37,827 nt of DNA from Pseudomonadota bacterium (GCA_030535425.1 JAUNHQ010000027.1:1-37827), one strand, 5' to 3'. Numbered from the stretch's first letter, positions 7,486 through 16,588 are shown. Program-made: numbers and translations. Notes: generated by a model not told the origin, from the letters alone.

Positions 7486-8961
7486 TCAAGCGTGCCAATG
7501 GGCCACGGGGGGCTCAGCTGGCGGCGTGGCCGCTTCGATGCGCGCGCACAGGCCGCCGCCAGGCAGGTTGTGCAGGGCCAGGCGCAGGCCGTGGAGTTGG
7601 GCAATGCGCTCGATGATGGACAGGCCCAGGCCGCTGCCTTGTTCGTTCTGGCCGCTGGGGCGGTAAAAGCGTTCGCGGATGCGGGGCAGGTGCTCGTCGG
7701 CAATGCCGGGGCCTTGGTCGCGCACTTCCAGCGCGTCGGGCAGCAGGGCCAGGGTGACCTGGCTGTCTTCGGGGGCGTAGCGCACGGCGTTGTCCAGCAG
7801 GTTGCGCAGCAGCAGGTGCAGCAAGGTGGCGTCGCCTTGCAGGGGCAGAGCGGGGGCGCCGTGGGCGGGCAGCTCACGCCGCAGGCGGATGCGTTTTTCG
7901 CGCGCAGCCAGGTTGACGCTGTGCAAAGCCTGGTCGCTCAGGGCCAACCAGTCGATGGGCTGGGGCTGGGGCAGGGTTTGGTCGGGGTCGAGCCGGGCGA
8001 GGGTGAGCAACTGCTCGATCAGGCGCTCGGCACGTTGCAGGCTGTGGCCGATCTGGCGCAGGTGGTGTTGCTGCTCAACCGGCTCGGGGCTGAGGGCCAG
8101 CGCCTCGGTCTGCACCTTGAGGGCGGCCAGGGGGCTGCGCAGCTCGTGCGAGGCGTCGGCGGTAAAGCGCTGTTCGCGCTCGATGGCCGCGCCCACGCGC
8201 GCCAGCAGGCGGTTGAGGGCGTGCACCAGGGGCTGGGCTTCGGCAGGCACGTCGGTGGCCACGGCTTGCAGGCTGTCGGCCTGGCGCTGGGCCAGATCGG
8301 CGGCCAGGCCTTGCAGCGGGGCCATGCCCTGGCGCACGGCCGCAGCCAGCAGCCAGGCCAGCAGGGGCAGGCTGAGCAAAGACACGAGAAGCTGCGCCCA
8401 CACGACGTTGAGCAGGGTGCTCAGGCGCTCGCGCCGGTGCTGGGCCACGGCCACGGTGCGGCCCAGGGCGGCGTCGTGCACGTACAGCACGCGCCAGCTT
8501 TGGCTGCGCCACAGGCTGCCGGTGTTGACAAAGCCGCTTTGGGCGCGCCAGGGCAGTTGCTGGCCCCGGGCATCGGCCAGCAGGCGCTGGCCCTGGGCGT
8601 CCCACAGGGCCATGCCGTGGTGGCGGTCATCGGCCAGACCGCCGCTGGGGGCTTGGCCGGGACGCAGGCGGGGCAGGGTGGCGGATGAAGCCGGGGGTGC
8701 GGGCGCTGCGGGAGCCGCAGAAGGAGCTGCTGAAGCCGCCGGGCTGGCTGGCGCGGCCACGGCGCTGGCGTGCAGCAGGGCGCGGGCGAGCTGGTGCATC
8801 TGGCTGTCGGCGGCTTCGTCCAGCTCGTGCAGGGCCATGCCCATGGCCACGGCGTTGGCCAGCAGCCAGCCGCCCAGCAGGCCGGCACTCAAGTACAGCA
8901 GCAGGCGCGCGCGCAGGCTGGTGGTGGGCGGCAGGCGCCAGAAGGCCAGGGGCTTGTTCAA
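7486..8961 (-). CDS. Sensor histidine kinase (QseC/PmrB-like)
   Basis: 491 residues. Transmembrane helices near 16-40 and 183-207 flank a periplasmic sensor region that starts with an unusual Ala/Pro/Ser-rich stretch (about 66-95). HAMP-like linker follows, then the H box [17 protein letters not shown] (phospho-accepting His272), N box [12 protein letters not shown], and G boxes DQGPGI and GSGLGLSI. The start is TTG at 8961, whose bases overlap the TGA of the response regulator gene (TTGA), so translation is probably coupled; no ATG lies before the first membrane helix. It forms a two-component system with the OmpR-type regulator upstream. The PepSY and cytochrome b561 genes in the same operon suggest an envelope or redox signal, but the ligand is not visible. 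Confidence 0.92.
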   Translation of the reverse strand: MNKPLAFWRLPPTTSLRARLLLYLSAGLLGGWLLANAVAMGMALHELDEAADSQMHQLARALLHASAVAAPASPAASAAPSAAPAAPAPPASSATLPRLRPGQAPSGGLADDRHHGMALWDAQGQRLLADARGQQLPWRAQSGFVNTGSLWRSQSWRVLYVHDAALGRTVAVAQHRRERLSTLLNVVWAQLLVSLLSLPLLAWLLAAAVRQGMAPLQGLAADLAQRQADSLQAVATDVPAEAQPLVHALNRLLARVGAAIEREQRFTADASHELRSPLAALKVQTEALALSPEPVEQQHHLRQIGHSLQRAERLIEQLLTLARLDPDQTLPQPQPIDWLALSDQALHSVNLAAREKRIRLRRELPAHGAPALPLQGDATLLHLLLRNLLDNAVRYAPEDSQVTLALLPDALEVRDQGPGIADEHLPRIRERFYRPSGQNEQGSGLGLSIIERIAQLHGLRLALHNLPGGGLCARIEAATPPAEPPVAHWHA

Positions 8962-9620
8962 GGTGCGTCGCCCAGCTGGTAGCCCAGGCCGCGCCGGGTG
9001 AGGATGAAGCCCGCGCCGAGTTTTTTGCGCAGGTGGTGGATGTGCACTTCCACGGCGTTGCTGTCCACCTCCTGGTCCCAGCCGTAGAGTTTGTCTTCCA
9101 GCTGGGCGCGGCTGACGATGTGCTGGGGGTGGGTGAGCAGGATTTCCAGCAGCGTCCATTCGCGCGCGGTGAGCGTCAGCGGCTGGCCGTGCCAGGTGGC
9201 GGTGCGGGCGCTGGTGTCCAGCACCAGCGGGCCGTGGCAGAGCAGGTTGCGCGTGCGGCCCTGGCTGCGGCGGGCCAGGGCGTGCAGGCGGGCGGCCACT
9301 TCGTCCAGCGCAAAGGGTTTGCACAGGTAGTCGTCGGCGCCCGCGTTCAGGCCCTGCACGCGCTGCTCGATGGCGTCGCGCGCGGTGAGGATGAGCACGG
9401 GGTGCTGCTGGCCCTGCTGGCGCCACTGGCGCAGCACGTGCAGGCCATCGATGCGGGGCAGGCCCAGATCAAGCAGCACGGCGTCGTAAGGCGCGCTGCC
9501 CAAGGCAGCGGCGCCCTGCGCGCCGTCGCGGAACCAGTCCACCGCCATGCCCAGCTTTTGCAGGCCGCGTTGCAGGCCGTCGCCAATGTGGGGGTCGTCT
9601 TCGATCAGCAGGATGCGCAT
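8958..9620 (-). CDS. OmpR-family response regulator
   Basis: 220 residues: receiver domain with acidic pocket IEDD, phospho-accepting Asp51 in LLDLGLP, conserved Lys101 in CKPF, then a winged-helix DNA-binding domain ([33 protein letters not shown]) of the QseB/PmrA type. ATG at 9620 gives MRILLIEDD; a TTG two codons earlier is possible but unnecessary. It follows the cytochrome b561 gene by 44 bp and overlaps the kinase gene by 4 bp. It probably controls its own operon through the TTAAG direct repeat at 10650-10666, a pattern typical of PmrA-like regulators. Confidence 0.93.
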   Translation of the reverse strand: MRILLIEDDPHIGDGLQRGLQKLGMAVDWFRDGAQGAAALGSAPYDAVLLDLGLPRIDGLHVLRQWRQQGQQHPVLILTARDAIEQRVQGLNAGADDYLCKPFALDEVAARLHALARRSQGRTRNLLCHGPLVLDTSARTATWHGQPLTLTAREWTLLEILLTHPQHIVSRAQLEDKLYGWDQEVDSNAVEVHIHHLRKKLGAGFILTRRGLGYQLGDAP

Positions 9621-9664
9621 GGGCAAGCGGGTGGACGGGCGGGGAAGGATGCGCGCTGCGGCGC

Positions 9665-10243
9665 TCAGGGCTGGGGCGCGGCAGAAGCGTCAGGAGCAGG
9701 CATCGGAGGGCTGGCAGGGCTGTCGTCCGGCAGACGTTTGTAGCCGGTGAGCATGGCGCGGGTGAGGTTGATTTTGCTCCACCACGACATCAGCGCCACA
9801 GCAGCCACGTGCAGCAGCACCAGCGCGCCCAGCGCGTTGGACAGGCCCTCGTGCAGCTCTTCCACCGTTTCGTTGCCCCAGTAGGCGTCGGTGCCCATCA
9901 GGTAGCCGGTGGCGCCCAGGCCCAGAATGCAGGCCCACAGGGCCAGCATCATCAGCGCGCCAAAGGGGTTGTGGCCCAGCTCGTGCACGGTCTGGCGCCC
10001 GCGCAGGGCTTGCCAGTGCGCGCGAAAACGCGCAGGGGTGGGCAGGAAGTCGCTAAAGCGCGCATGGCGGCTGCCCACCAGCCCCCACAGCAGGCGCACG
10101 GCCACCAGGGCGCAGGCGGCGTAGCCGGCCCAGCGGTGCGGCGCATCGCCTTCTTCCAGCGCCAGCAGGTTGGCCAGCACCAGCAGGGCCACGCCCCAAT
10201 GGGTGGTGCGCACCAGCGCGTCCCAGACTTTGACGGATTTCAT
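9665..10243 (-). CDS. Cytochrome b561 / Ni-hydrogenase-type b-cytochrome
   Basis: 192 residues with four transmembrane helices. Conserved histidines suit two haems: VRTTHWG near the N terminus (His15), DAPHRWAGY (His36), the HELGHNPFG loop, and a late LLHVAAVAL helix. The family carries electrons within the inner membrane between quinone or periplasmic partners. ATG at 10243 is preceded by an AAGGCAAGG purine run. It lies 47 bp after the PepSY gene and 44 bp before the response regulator. The tail (last 20 residues) is Pro/Ala-rich and probably disordered. The electron partner is unknown; the adjacent small PepSY protein is a candidate regulator or partner. Confidence 0.88.
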   Translation of the reverse strand: MKSVKVWDALVRTTHWGVALLVLANLLALEEGDAPHRWAGYAACALVAVRLLWGLVGSRHARFSDFLPTPARFRAHWQALRGRQTVHELGHNPFGALMMLALWACILGLGATGYLMGTDAYWGNETVEELHEGLSNALGALVLLHVAAVALMSWWSKINLTRAMLTGYKRLPDDSPASPPMPAPDASAAPQP

Positions 10244-10290
10244 GGCCTTGCCTTGTGTCGTGTGTGCGGTCAGCTCGGGCAGCACCGGGC

Positions 10291-10563
10291 TTAGCTTTTG
10301 ACTTCCGTCTTGACGGGCTGGCCGGTCTTGGTGTCGAAGTAAATCTCCACCTTCTGGCCTTCTTTGTTGGTGCCGTAGATTTCGTAGCAGTTGTCGTCGG
10401 TCTTGAACTTCTGGATCGTGTAGCCCTGCTCTTTGAGCTGCTGCTGGAATTTGGCGGGCGGAATCTGCTCGCTGGCCGGATGCTTGTCGCACTTAGCGCC
10501 GGCAAAGGCCGAAACGGTGGCGGCGCTCAGGCACAGGGCGATCAGGGGTTTGGTCATGTTCAT
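10291..10563 (-). CDS. Small periplasmic PepSY-domain protein
   Basis: 90 residues: signal peptide ending near residue 21 (TVSAFA followed by GAKCDKHP), then a single PepSY domain with the typical YEIYGTNKEGQKVEIYFD and a final TGQPV loop. Two cysteines (Cys25 and Cys59) could form a disulphide. PepSY domains are thought to bind peptides or metals or to inhibit proteases; here the operon link to a b-type cytochrome and a two-component system points to envelope sensing. ATG at 10563 has AGGAG eight bases upstream. It is the first gene of the four-gene operon. Confidence 0.88.
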   Translation of the reverse strand: MNMTKPLIALCLSAATVSAFAGAKCDKHPASEQIPPAKFQQQLKEQGYTIQKFKTDDNCYEIYGTNKEGQKVEIYFDTKTGQPVKTEVKS

Positions 10564-10649
10564 GAGGGTGCTCCTTGAAAAAAAGCGGGTTGAGACAGTG
10601 GCACAGTCAGGACATGCCTGCGCTGTGGGATGGATTGAAACCAGCGCCG

Positions 10650-10666
10650 CTTAACCCAGCCTTAAC
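10650..10666 (-). promoter_or_regulatory. Direct repeat box, candidate response-regulator site
   Basis: CTTAAC occurs twice with an 11-bp period (10650-10655 and 10661-10666); on the minus strand this is GTTAAG-N5-GTTAAG. Two half-sites one helical turn apart are the signature of PmrA/QseB-type regulators. It lies 87 bp before the PepSY start and is shared with the divergent parB promoter region, so it could influence both. Confidence 0.6.
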
Positions 10667-10753
10667 GCACGCTTTATTACCTTTTCGCGCAGGCGGTGAC
10701 CCTGCCTGGCATTGGGTATATTGCGGCGCACCCATTTCTGAGTGACCCCCCGC

Positions 10754-11752
10754 ATGGCAAGCAAAAAACCCCCCAAGGGCCTGGGCCGCGGCCTGGACGC
10801 GCTGCTGGCCCCGCCCGCCGCGCTAGAGCCTTCGGCCGATGGCACCGCCGCCACACCCGCTGGCACGCCCATGATGCTGCGCCTGGACGAAATGGCCCCC
10901 GGCCAGTACCAGCCGCGCACGCGCATGGATGAAGGCGCGCTGTACGAGCTGGCCGAGTCCATCAAGGCCCAGGGCATCATGCAGCCCATTCTGGTTCGGC
11001 GGCTGACGCAGCCAAAAAGCCTTGAACCCCCCGCGGAAAGCGTGGCAGAAGCTACTAAATCAGTAGCAAACTACGAAATCATCGCGGGCGAGCGCCGCTT
11101 TCGCGCCGCGCGCCTGGCAGGCCTGAGCGAAGTGCCCGTGCTGGTGCGCGAAGTGCCCGACGAGGCCGCCGCCGCCATGGCGCTGATCGAAAACATCCAG
11201 CGCGAAGACCTCAATCCGCTGGAAGAAGCCCAGGGCATTCAGCGCCTGATCCGCGAATTTGCGCTCACGCACGAACAAGCCGCACAAGCCGTGGGCAAAA
11301 GCCGCAGCGCCGCCAGCAACCTGATGCGCCTGCTGCAACTGACCGAGCCAGTGCAAACCATGCTGATGGCCGGCGATCTGGACATGGGCCACGCCCGCGC
11401 GCTGCTGGCGCTGGAAGGCGCGGCGCAAATTTCCGCCGCCAACCAAGTAGCCGCACGCAAGATGAGCGTGCGCGAAACCGAGGCGCTGGTCAAAAAGCTG
11501 GGGGCCGAATTCAACCTGACTGCGCCGCGCAAACCCGCTGCCAGCGGCGCAGGCGACAAATCGGGCGACGTGCGCCGCGTGGAAGAAGAGCTGTCTGACC
11601 TGCTCACCGCCGAAGTGCAGGTGCGCGTGAAAAAACACGTGCGCCAGAACGGGCAGTTGCAGCCCGTGGGCGAGCTGGTCATCCACTTTGGCTCGCTGGA
11701 CGTGCTCAACGGCCTGATCGAGCGCCTGCGCGGCCAGCCCACCCAGGGCTAA
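10754..11752 (+). CDS. parB: ParB chromosome-partitioning protein
   Basis: 332 residues: N-terminal [11 protein letters not shown] (the ParA-contact region of chromosomal ParB), the ParB/Srx core with [13 protein letters not shown] and [17 protein letters not shown] (CTP and parS handling), a helix-turn-helix ([18 protein letters not shown]), and a C-terminal dimerisation domain. ATG at 10754 restores the standard [14 protein letters not shown] start; the in-frame GTG at 10742 adds only four residues. Oddities: residues about 84-106, between PILVRRL and [10 protein letters not shown], are an insertion encoded partly by a small palindrome (11047-11070). No parA adjoins it, whereas chromosomal parB usually follows parA. 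I saw no parS-like TGTTTCACGTGAAACA palindrome in the window. Confidence 0.95.
   Translation: MASKKPPKGLGRGLDALLAPPAALEPSADGTAATPAGTPMMLRLDEMAPGQYQPRTRMDEGALYELAESIKAQGIMQPILVRRLTQPKSLEPPAESVAEATKSVANYEIIAGERRFRAARLAGLSEVPVLVREVPDEAAAAMALIENIQREDLNPLEEAQGIQRLIREFALTHEQAAQAVGKSRSAASNLMRLLQLTEPVQTMLMAGDLDMGHARALLALEGAAQISAANQVAARKMSVRETEALVKKLGAEFNLTAPRKPAASGAGDKSGDVRRVEEELSDLLTAEVQVRVKKHVRQNGQLQPVGELVIHFGSLDVLNGLIERLRGQPTQG
11047..11070. repeat. 24-bp dispersed palindromic element inside parB
   Basis: GCTACT and AGTAGC (11051-11056, 11062-11067) form a perfect stem. The outer words AGAAGCTACT and TAGCAAA recur with the same spacing at 34838-34861 in the copA-copZ gap. Here the element is in frame within the parB insertion. 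Confidence 0.6.
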
Positions 11753-11871
11753 CGGCCTTATCTCACAGCCTAACGTTTGCATGCAGCTTCGCACGTTCTT
11801 CAACAGTGCGGGCAGCTGGCCTGGGTGTAAGCTGCCGGGCTTTTGCGTGCCACTGCTTTCAACATCTCACG

Positions 11872-12600
11872 ATGCGGCTCAAATCCAACCTTTCCCCGCG
11901 CGCCAGCACGCGGGCCGACCGGCGCCCGCACGCGCCTGACGCTGGCCCGCCCCTGGCCGTGCGCGCAGCACGCGCCAGCGTGGCCCGCATGCGCCAGGCC
12001 ATGGACCATGCCGTGACCCGATCGCCCAACACCTTGTTTTTGCGCGCCCTGGTGGCGCAGCCAGGCGCCGTAGGCGCCATCTGCGCCAGCTCGCCCCGGC
12101 TGGCCGCGCGCATGGCCGCGCGCGTGGACGCCTCGCGCGGCGGCCTGGTGGTTGAGCTGGGCGGCGGCACCGGCGTCATCACCGCTGCGCTGCTGGCGCG
12201 TGGCGTGCCCCCCGCGCGGCTGGTGGTGGTGGAGCAATCGCCCGCCCTGGCCGATCACCTGCGGCGGCGCTTTCCCGGCGTGTGCGTCATCCAGGGCGAC
12301 GCCGCCGAGCTGGCCCAGTGGCAGGCCGCAGGTAGCCTGCCCACGGACACGGGCGGTGCGCCACTGCCCATTGACTGCATCGTCTCTGGCCTGCCGCTGC
12401 TGTCCATCCCTCTGCCCGTGCGCCAGCGCATCCTGCGTGCCGGCGCGCAAGCCCTGGCCCCGCACGGGCAGCTGCTTCAATTTACCTACGCGCTGCGCGG
12501 CCCCTCGCCCTGGCAAGGCGCCGGCCTGGCCCGCCAAAGCTGCGAGCGCGTGCTGGCCAACCTGCCGCCCGCCCGCATCGACGTGCTCGTGCCGGCCTAG
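11872..12600 (+). CDS. Class I SAM-dependent methyltransferase, phospholipid methyltransferase-like
   Basis: 242 residues. The SAM-binding motif VVELGGGTGVITAAL (about 93-107) follows LRALVAQPGAVGAICASSPRL, the pre-motif typical of the PmtA/rRNA-dimethylase-like group that methylates phosphatidylethanolamine. LVVVEQSPAL (acidic residue of motif II), QGDAAEL (motif III) and DCIVSGLPLL (motif IV, SGLP like other PmtA relatives) complete the fold. The first 50 residues are Arg/Ala-rich and poorly conserved, so the true start could be the Met at residue 44 (MDHAVTRS); ATG at 11872 is the furthest upstream reasonable start. It lies 119 bp after parB. Lipid N-methylation is an inference. Confidence 0.75.
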   Translation: MRLKSNLSPRASTRADRRPHAPDAGPPLAVRAARASVARMRQAMDHAVTRSPNTLFLRALVAQPGAVGAICASSPRLAARMAARVDASRGGLVVELGGGTGVITAALLARGVPPARLVVVEQSPALADHLRRRFPGVCVIQGDAAELAQWQAAGSLPTDTGGAPLPIDCIVSGLPLLSIPLPVRQRILRAGAQALAPHGQLLQFTYALRGPSPWQGAGLARQSCERVLANLPPARIDVLVPA

Positions 12601-12902
12601 GGCCTCTGTTCACGCCCACCGTTTTGCCCCATCCGCCGTGTCCACGGCTGGCCCCAACCGATCGGCCGATCACCTGATCTGCCTGGGCTGGGCGGGCCTT
12701 GCACCCGCTGCAAGTGTCCAATTTGTTGCGTTTGCCTCGCAACTGCACGTGCATGCGCTTACTTTTTGGCGGGCTGCGGTTACTATTTGATGCTGTCATG
12801 CCGGCCTTGGCCGTGGGCCCAGCGCCCTATTTGGCATGGCCTGAAACCACACACCGACACAACAACGCGCCGCCGCCGTGCCGCGCCCGAGGGAAGTGCA
12901 TC
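12601..12902. other. Intergenic region, probable promoter of repeat protein gene
   Basis: It begins with CTAGGGCCTCTGTTCACGCC, close to CCTAGGGCCTGTTCACACT at 37783-37801, so both may be copies of a short post-gene repeat. The rest shows no coding signal. AT-rich TTTGATG/ACTATTTG words near 12780-12792 could be part of a promoter, without a convincing -35. Confidence 0.35.
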
Positions 12903-15425
12903 ATGAAACGCCGTCACACCGCCACCCACCGTTCACTGCAAGCGGCTTTGCGCCGCGCCGGCCTGCTGGGCGGCGGTCTGCTGCTGGCCGCAGGCGCGCA
13001 AGCCGGCATGGTCACCGACGCGCACGGCAACGTGGGCTATGACACCGCCGCCGAGTGCGACGCCGCCGTGCATGCAGGCACCGCGCGCTATTACCAGCCC
13101 GTGACCACCCGCAAACCCGCGCGCAAGCAAGGCGAGGCCAGCGTGCGCACCATCCGCTTGAGCGAGCTGTCCACCGCCACCGCCCAGGCGGCCGGTCTGC
13201 GCTACAGCGCGGCCGACTACACCCGCGGCGCGTGCGACCTGGGCATCCGCCACGTGCATGGCCGCCCCGACATCACACCTGAGCTGGTCGGCAAATGGGT
13301 GCCCTTTGCCCCCGACATGCGGCTGAACCTGTACAGCGATGCCCAAGGCCAGCCCGTGCGCGCCACCATGGCGCAGTGCGACAACGGCTTTTCCGGCAAC
13401 CTGCCGCGCCCCGTGCCACCCGCCCCCGCCGTGGCCCAGCAAGCACCGCAGGCGCCACAAGCCCAGCCCAACCAGTGCTTTGCCAACATCCTCATCCCGG
13501 CCAAGTTTGAAACGCGCACCCAGCAAGTGCTGGTGGCGCCGGCCACCCAGCGCGAAGAAGTGGTGCCCGCCACCTACAAAACCGTGACCGAGCAAGTGCT
13601 GGTACAGCCCGAAACCCGCCGCCAGGTGCCCGTGCCTCCCACCCTGCGCACCGTGACCGAAGACGTGGTCGTGCGCCCCGCCGGCACGCGCGACGAGCCC
13701 GTGCCGCCCACCTTCAAGACCCAGACCGAGCAGGTCCAGAACAAGGCCGCAGGCAGCCGCTTCGAGGTCTCGCCGCCCGTGTACCAGATGGTCAGGGAAC
13801 GCGTGGTGAACGTGCCCGAACACACCATTGAGCGCGTGGTGCCCGCCGTGTACAAGGAAATCGAGGAAACGGTGGAAATCAGCCCCGCCACCACCCGCAC
13901 GGAAACCGTACCGCCGCGCTACCGCACCGAAACCGAACGCGTGCTGGTGCGCCCCGAAGTACTGCAATACGTGCCCGTGCGCCTGCCCATGAAGCAAGTG
14001 CCCGAACAGCGTCTGCTGGCCGAGGCCACTACCCGCATCGAAACCGTGCCGCCCGTCATGCAAACCGTCGTGGAGCCGGTGCAGGTGCGCCCCGCCAGCA
14101 TTCGCCGCGAAGCTGTGCCCGCCGCCTACGAAATCGTCACCGAGCAAGTCAAGGTCAGCGAGCCCTACCGCGAATGGCGCCGGGGCCGCGTCTGGGTGGG
14201 CCAGGCCATTGAGGTCGTGCCCCTGCGTGGTTTCATCGTGGACCCCACGGGCCAGTTCAAAGGCCACAAGGTGGCCGACCGCACCCTGGTGCACGCAGCC
14301 GCCGGCGGCTCTTCGCGTGGCGTCGTGGACACGGGCATGACGCCTGCTGACAACACCTCGCTCGAAGACGACGTGATGTGCCTGGTGGAAGTGCCCGCGC
14401 AATACCAGACCGTTACCCGCAAGGTCTTGCGTGCGCCAGCAACGGTTAATGACGTGCAGGTGCCTGCCGAATACAAGAACGTCACCAAACAAGTCGTGGT
14501 GCGCGAAGGCATGACCCGCACCGTGCCCGTGCCTGCCAAGTACCAGAGCGTGTACCGGCAAGAGGTGGACTTCGAGCGCGCCCGGGCTCTGGGCTACAAA
14601 TTTGACGACGCGGGCGAGCTCGTGGCCACCCCCAATGGCCAGCGCGTGGTGCGCGCTGCTGCCGTGGCCGGTCAGCCCCATGTGCAGATCGACCGTGCCA
14701 TTGCACCCGATGCCTGGGTGCGCGAAATCCGCATTCCGGCCGAATACCGCAACATCAACCGTTACGTGCCCGAGCAGCCTGCCAGCGTGCGTGTGGTGGA
14801 TGTGCCTGCCGCCAAGCGCACCATCAAGCGCCGCGTACTGGTAGAGCCGGCCCGGACCGAAACCGTCACCATTCCCGCGACGTACAAGACCGTTGCCAAG
14901 CAGGTGCTGGTGCAGCCCGAAGTCACACGCGAGGTACCGGAACCGGCTGAACACCAGACGCTCACCCGCTACGAGTTGGACCAGCCGGCCAGCCTGCGTC
15001 AGGTGGATGTACCCGCCGTGGTAGCGCCCATCACGCGCCAGGAAGTGGTGCAAGAAGCCAGCGTGCGCGAAGAAGTGGTGCCCGCCGTATATCGCACCGA
15101 AACCCGCCAGGTCATCGACCAGCCCGCCACCACCCGCACGGTGGATGTGCCTGCCCAGTACGAAACCATCTCCTGGCTGGTGAAAGTCGCCGACGCGCGC
15201 GAAGAGCGCCGCGAAGTCATGTGCGAAACCAACACGTCTCCCGACAAGATCAGTGAGGTACAGCGTGCTTTGCAGTCAGTAGGCTTCAATCCCGGCGCCG
15301 TGAACGGCGTGCTCAGCCCAGCCACCATGCAGGCCGTGTCCGATTACCAGCTTGCCCGCGGACTGCCCGCCCATGGCTATCTGGATGTGGACACCGTTCG
15401 TGCCTTGGGCGTAGCGCCCAATTGA
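12903..15425 (+). CDS. Secreted 23-residue-repeat protein with C-terminal peptidoglycan-binding domain
   Basis: 840 residues. The start MKRRHTATHRS is followed by a hydrophobic stretch (RAGLLGGGLLLAAGAQAG), a Sec signal peptide, with GAGGGAAG upstream as ribosome site. Residues about 35-180 form an unrecognised domain with several cysteines. Then come about twenty units of exactly 23 residues: ten in a row from residue 198, two and a partial third from 497, and seven from 611. A typical unit reads VPATYKTVTEQVLVQP then ETRRQVP. The interruptions contain inserts of about 70 and 45 residues. Residues about 779-838 are a PG_binding_1 domain (ISEVQRALQSVGFNPG; NGVLSPATMQAVSDYQ). I infer an elongated periplasmic or outer-surface protein anchored to the wall. 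A CsgG-like lipoprotein gene follows by 131 bp. Confidence 0.9.
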   Translation: MKRRHTATHRSLQAALRRAGLLGGGLLLAAGAQAGMVTDAHGNVGYDTAAECDAAVHAGTARYYQPVTTRKPARKQGEASVRTIRLSELSTATAQAAGLRYSAADYTRGACDLGIRHVHGRPDITPELVGKWVPFAPDMRLNLYSDAQGQPVRATMAQCDNGFSGNLPRPVPPAPAVAQQAPQAPQAQPNQCFANILIPAKFETRTQQVLVAPATQREEVVPATYKTVTEQVLVQPETRRQVPVPPTLRTVTEDVVVRPAGTRDEPVPPTFKTQTEQVQNKAAGSRFEVSPPVYQMVRERVVNVPEHTIERVVPAVYKEIEETVEISPATTRTETVPPRYRTETERVLVRPEVLQYVPVRLPMKQVPEQRLLAEATTRIETVPPVMQTVVEPVQVRPASIRREAVPAAYEIVTEQVKVSEPYREWRRGRVWVGQAIEVVPLRGFIVDPTGQFKGHKVADRTLVHAAAGGSSRGVVDTGMTPADNTSLEDDVMCLVEVPAQYQTVTRKVLRAPATVNDVQVPAEYKNVTKQVVVREGMTRTVPVPAKYQSVYRQEVDFERARALGYKFDDAGELVATPNGQRVVRAAAVAGQPHVQIDRAIAPDAWVREIRIPAEYRNINRYVPEQPASVRVVDVPAAKRTIKRRVLVEPARTETVTIPATYKTVAKQVLVQPEVTREVPEPAEHQTLTRYELDQPASLRQVDVPAVVAPITRQEVVQEASVREEVVPAVYRTETRQVIDQPATTRTVDVPAQYETISWLVKVADAREERREVMCETNTSPDKISEVQRALQSVGFNPGAVNGVLSPATMQAVSDYQLARGLPAHGYLDVDTVRALGVAPN
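13494..15215 (+). repeat. Twenty 69-bp coding repeats (23 aa units)
   Basis: Units start with codons for V/I-P-A/P at 13494 and every 69 bp to 14115, again at 14391, 14460 and 14529, and at 14733 and every 69 bp to 15147. Conserved positions are P2, Y/F5, T7, T9, V12, P16 and R20. DNA identity between units is low, so the array is old at DNA level but conserved in protein. Confidence 0.85.
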
Positions 15426-15556
15426 TGATGCGCAACTGATCGGCCACCGGCGAACAAGCATGCAGCCATGGCATGATCGGCACTGTTAAAAATTTGTTCC
15501 TCAAGACTCTTTATGTGCCCTTTGCGGGCCGGATGTAAACCAAGGAGATCCCAACT

Positions 15557-16462
15557 ATGTCGTCTCAAAGAACCTTGGCCGTACTGGCCGCTGCAGGCCT
15601 GGCTGCCCTGCTGGCAGGCTGTGAAACCACCAGTCTGAAAATGGGCGGCGGTGGCACGGTGGCCAGCGGCGCCGCCGGCGGCGCCACCGCCACGGGGGAA
15701 AACTCTCAACTGGAAAAATGTGATTCGCCCCTGGGCACCGTTTCCCTGGTTGAAAACGAAAACGCGGGCTGGTACACGATTCTGCGCAATGAATACCGCT
15801 TGCCTCCTACCAGCAACCTGCTGCGCTTGATGATCCAGCAGTCCAACTGCTTCATCGTGGTAGAGCGCGGTGCCGCAGGCATGCGCGCCATGAGCCGTGA
15901 ACGCGAACTGATGCAGTCTGGCGAAATGCGCCGTGGCAGCAACTTCGGGCGCGGTCAGATGGTGGCATCTGACTATGGCATGTCGCCTGAAATCATCTTC
16001 AGCGAAGGCAATACCGGAGGCGTCGCCGCCAGCCTGGGTGGCTTGTTTGGCAGTGTGGGCAGCGTGGTCGGTGCCGTGGCCGGCAACACCAAGACGCGCG
16101 AAGCCACCACCATGCTCACGCTGGTGGACAACCGCTCAGGTGTGCAAGTGGCTGCCTCGCAAGGCAGCGCCACCAAGACTGACATTGGCGGCATGGCCAG
16201 CCTGTTTGGCGGCAGCGGTGCGGGCGGCGTAGGGGGCTACCAGAACACCCCGCAGGGCAAAGTCATTGCCGGCGCCTTCATGGATGCCTACAACAACATG
16301 GTGCGCTCGGTGCGCAACTACCGCGCGCAATCTGTCAGTGGCCAGGGTCTGGGCGGCGGCGGTCGTCTGAATGTGGATGGCGGCGCGGCGCCCAGCCAAA
16401 CCTCTGCGCCCAAGAGCACGGGCAGCACCAGCCGTAGCCGCAGCAGCACCAACCGTCGCTGA
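15557..16462 (+). CDS. CsgG/HfaB-family outer-membrane lipoprotein
   Basis: 301 residues. The signal peptide ends in the lipobox LLAGC (lipidated Cys22), so it is a lipoprotein. The middle (about residues 55-245) follows the CsgG fold: LGTVSLVENENAGWYTIL, LRLMIQQSNCFIVVERG, then MSPEIIFSEGN, and TMLTLVDNRSGVQVAASQGSA, ending with IAGAFMDAYNNMVRSV. Family members form outer-membrane pores (curli) or holdfast-anchor assemblies; no curli subunit genes are present here. A Ser/Arg-rich tail (SRSRSSTNRR) is unusual. AAGGAG lies ten bases before ATG 15557. A strong terminator follows at 16535, so this ends the rightward unit that begins with the repeat protein. Confidence 0.88.
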   Translation: MSSQRTLAVLAAAGLAALLAGCETTSLKMGGGGTVASGAAGGATATGENSQLEKCDSPLGTVSLVENENAGWYTILRNEYRLPPTSNLLRLMIQQSNCFIVVERGAAGMRAMSRERELMQSGEMRRGSNFGRGQMVASDYGMSPEIIFSEGNTGGVAASLGGLFGSVGSVVGAVAGNTKTREATTMLTLVDNRSGVQVAASQGSATKTDIGGMASLFGGSGAGGVGGYQNTPQGKVIAGAFMDAYNNMVRSVRNYRAQSVSGQGLGGGGRLNVDGGAAPSQTSAPKSTGSTSRSRSSTNRR

Positions 16463-16534
16463 TCGCGATGCACAGGTCAAGGTAAGAAAGGGATTATTCC
16501 CCTTACCTTGTACCCGGGCAGATGCCCAGAAAGC

Positions 16535-16563
16535 AAAACGGCCTTTCATCAGGCCGTTTTTTT
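16535..16563 (+). terminator. Rho-independent terminator
   Basis: AAAACGGCCT (16535-16544) pairs perfectly with AGGCCGTTTT (16551-16560) across a 6-nt loop, followed by more T residues. It ends the CsgG-like lipoprotein gene. Confidence 0.93.
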
Positions 16564-16573
16564 ATGTCTTCAA

Positions 16574-16588
16574 CTATAAAATTTATAG
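16574..16588. repeat. Short AT-rich palindrome (ATAGCT family)
   Basis: CTATAAA and TTTATAG flank a single A, with GCT after the right arm. It belongs with the AGCTAT/ATAGC words at 11047, 29478, 34838 and 36730. Confidence 0.4.

Noticed and set aside
10708-10724. Possible sigma-54 promoter before parB (TGGC and TTGC)
   Set aside because: Spacing between GG and GC is 13 instead of 10 bases. A TATATT at 10717-10722 may be a sigma-70 -10, but the -35 is poor.
12933-15053. 706-codon minus-strand frame opposite the repeat protein
   Set aside because: His/Gly-rich antisense shadow of a regular repeat gene that has a signal peptide and a known domain on the plus strand.
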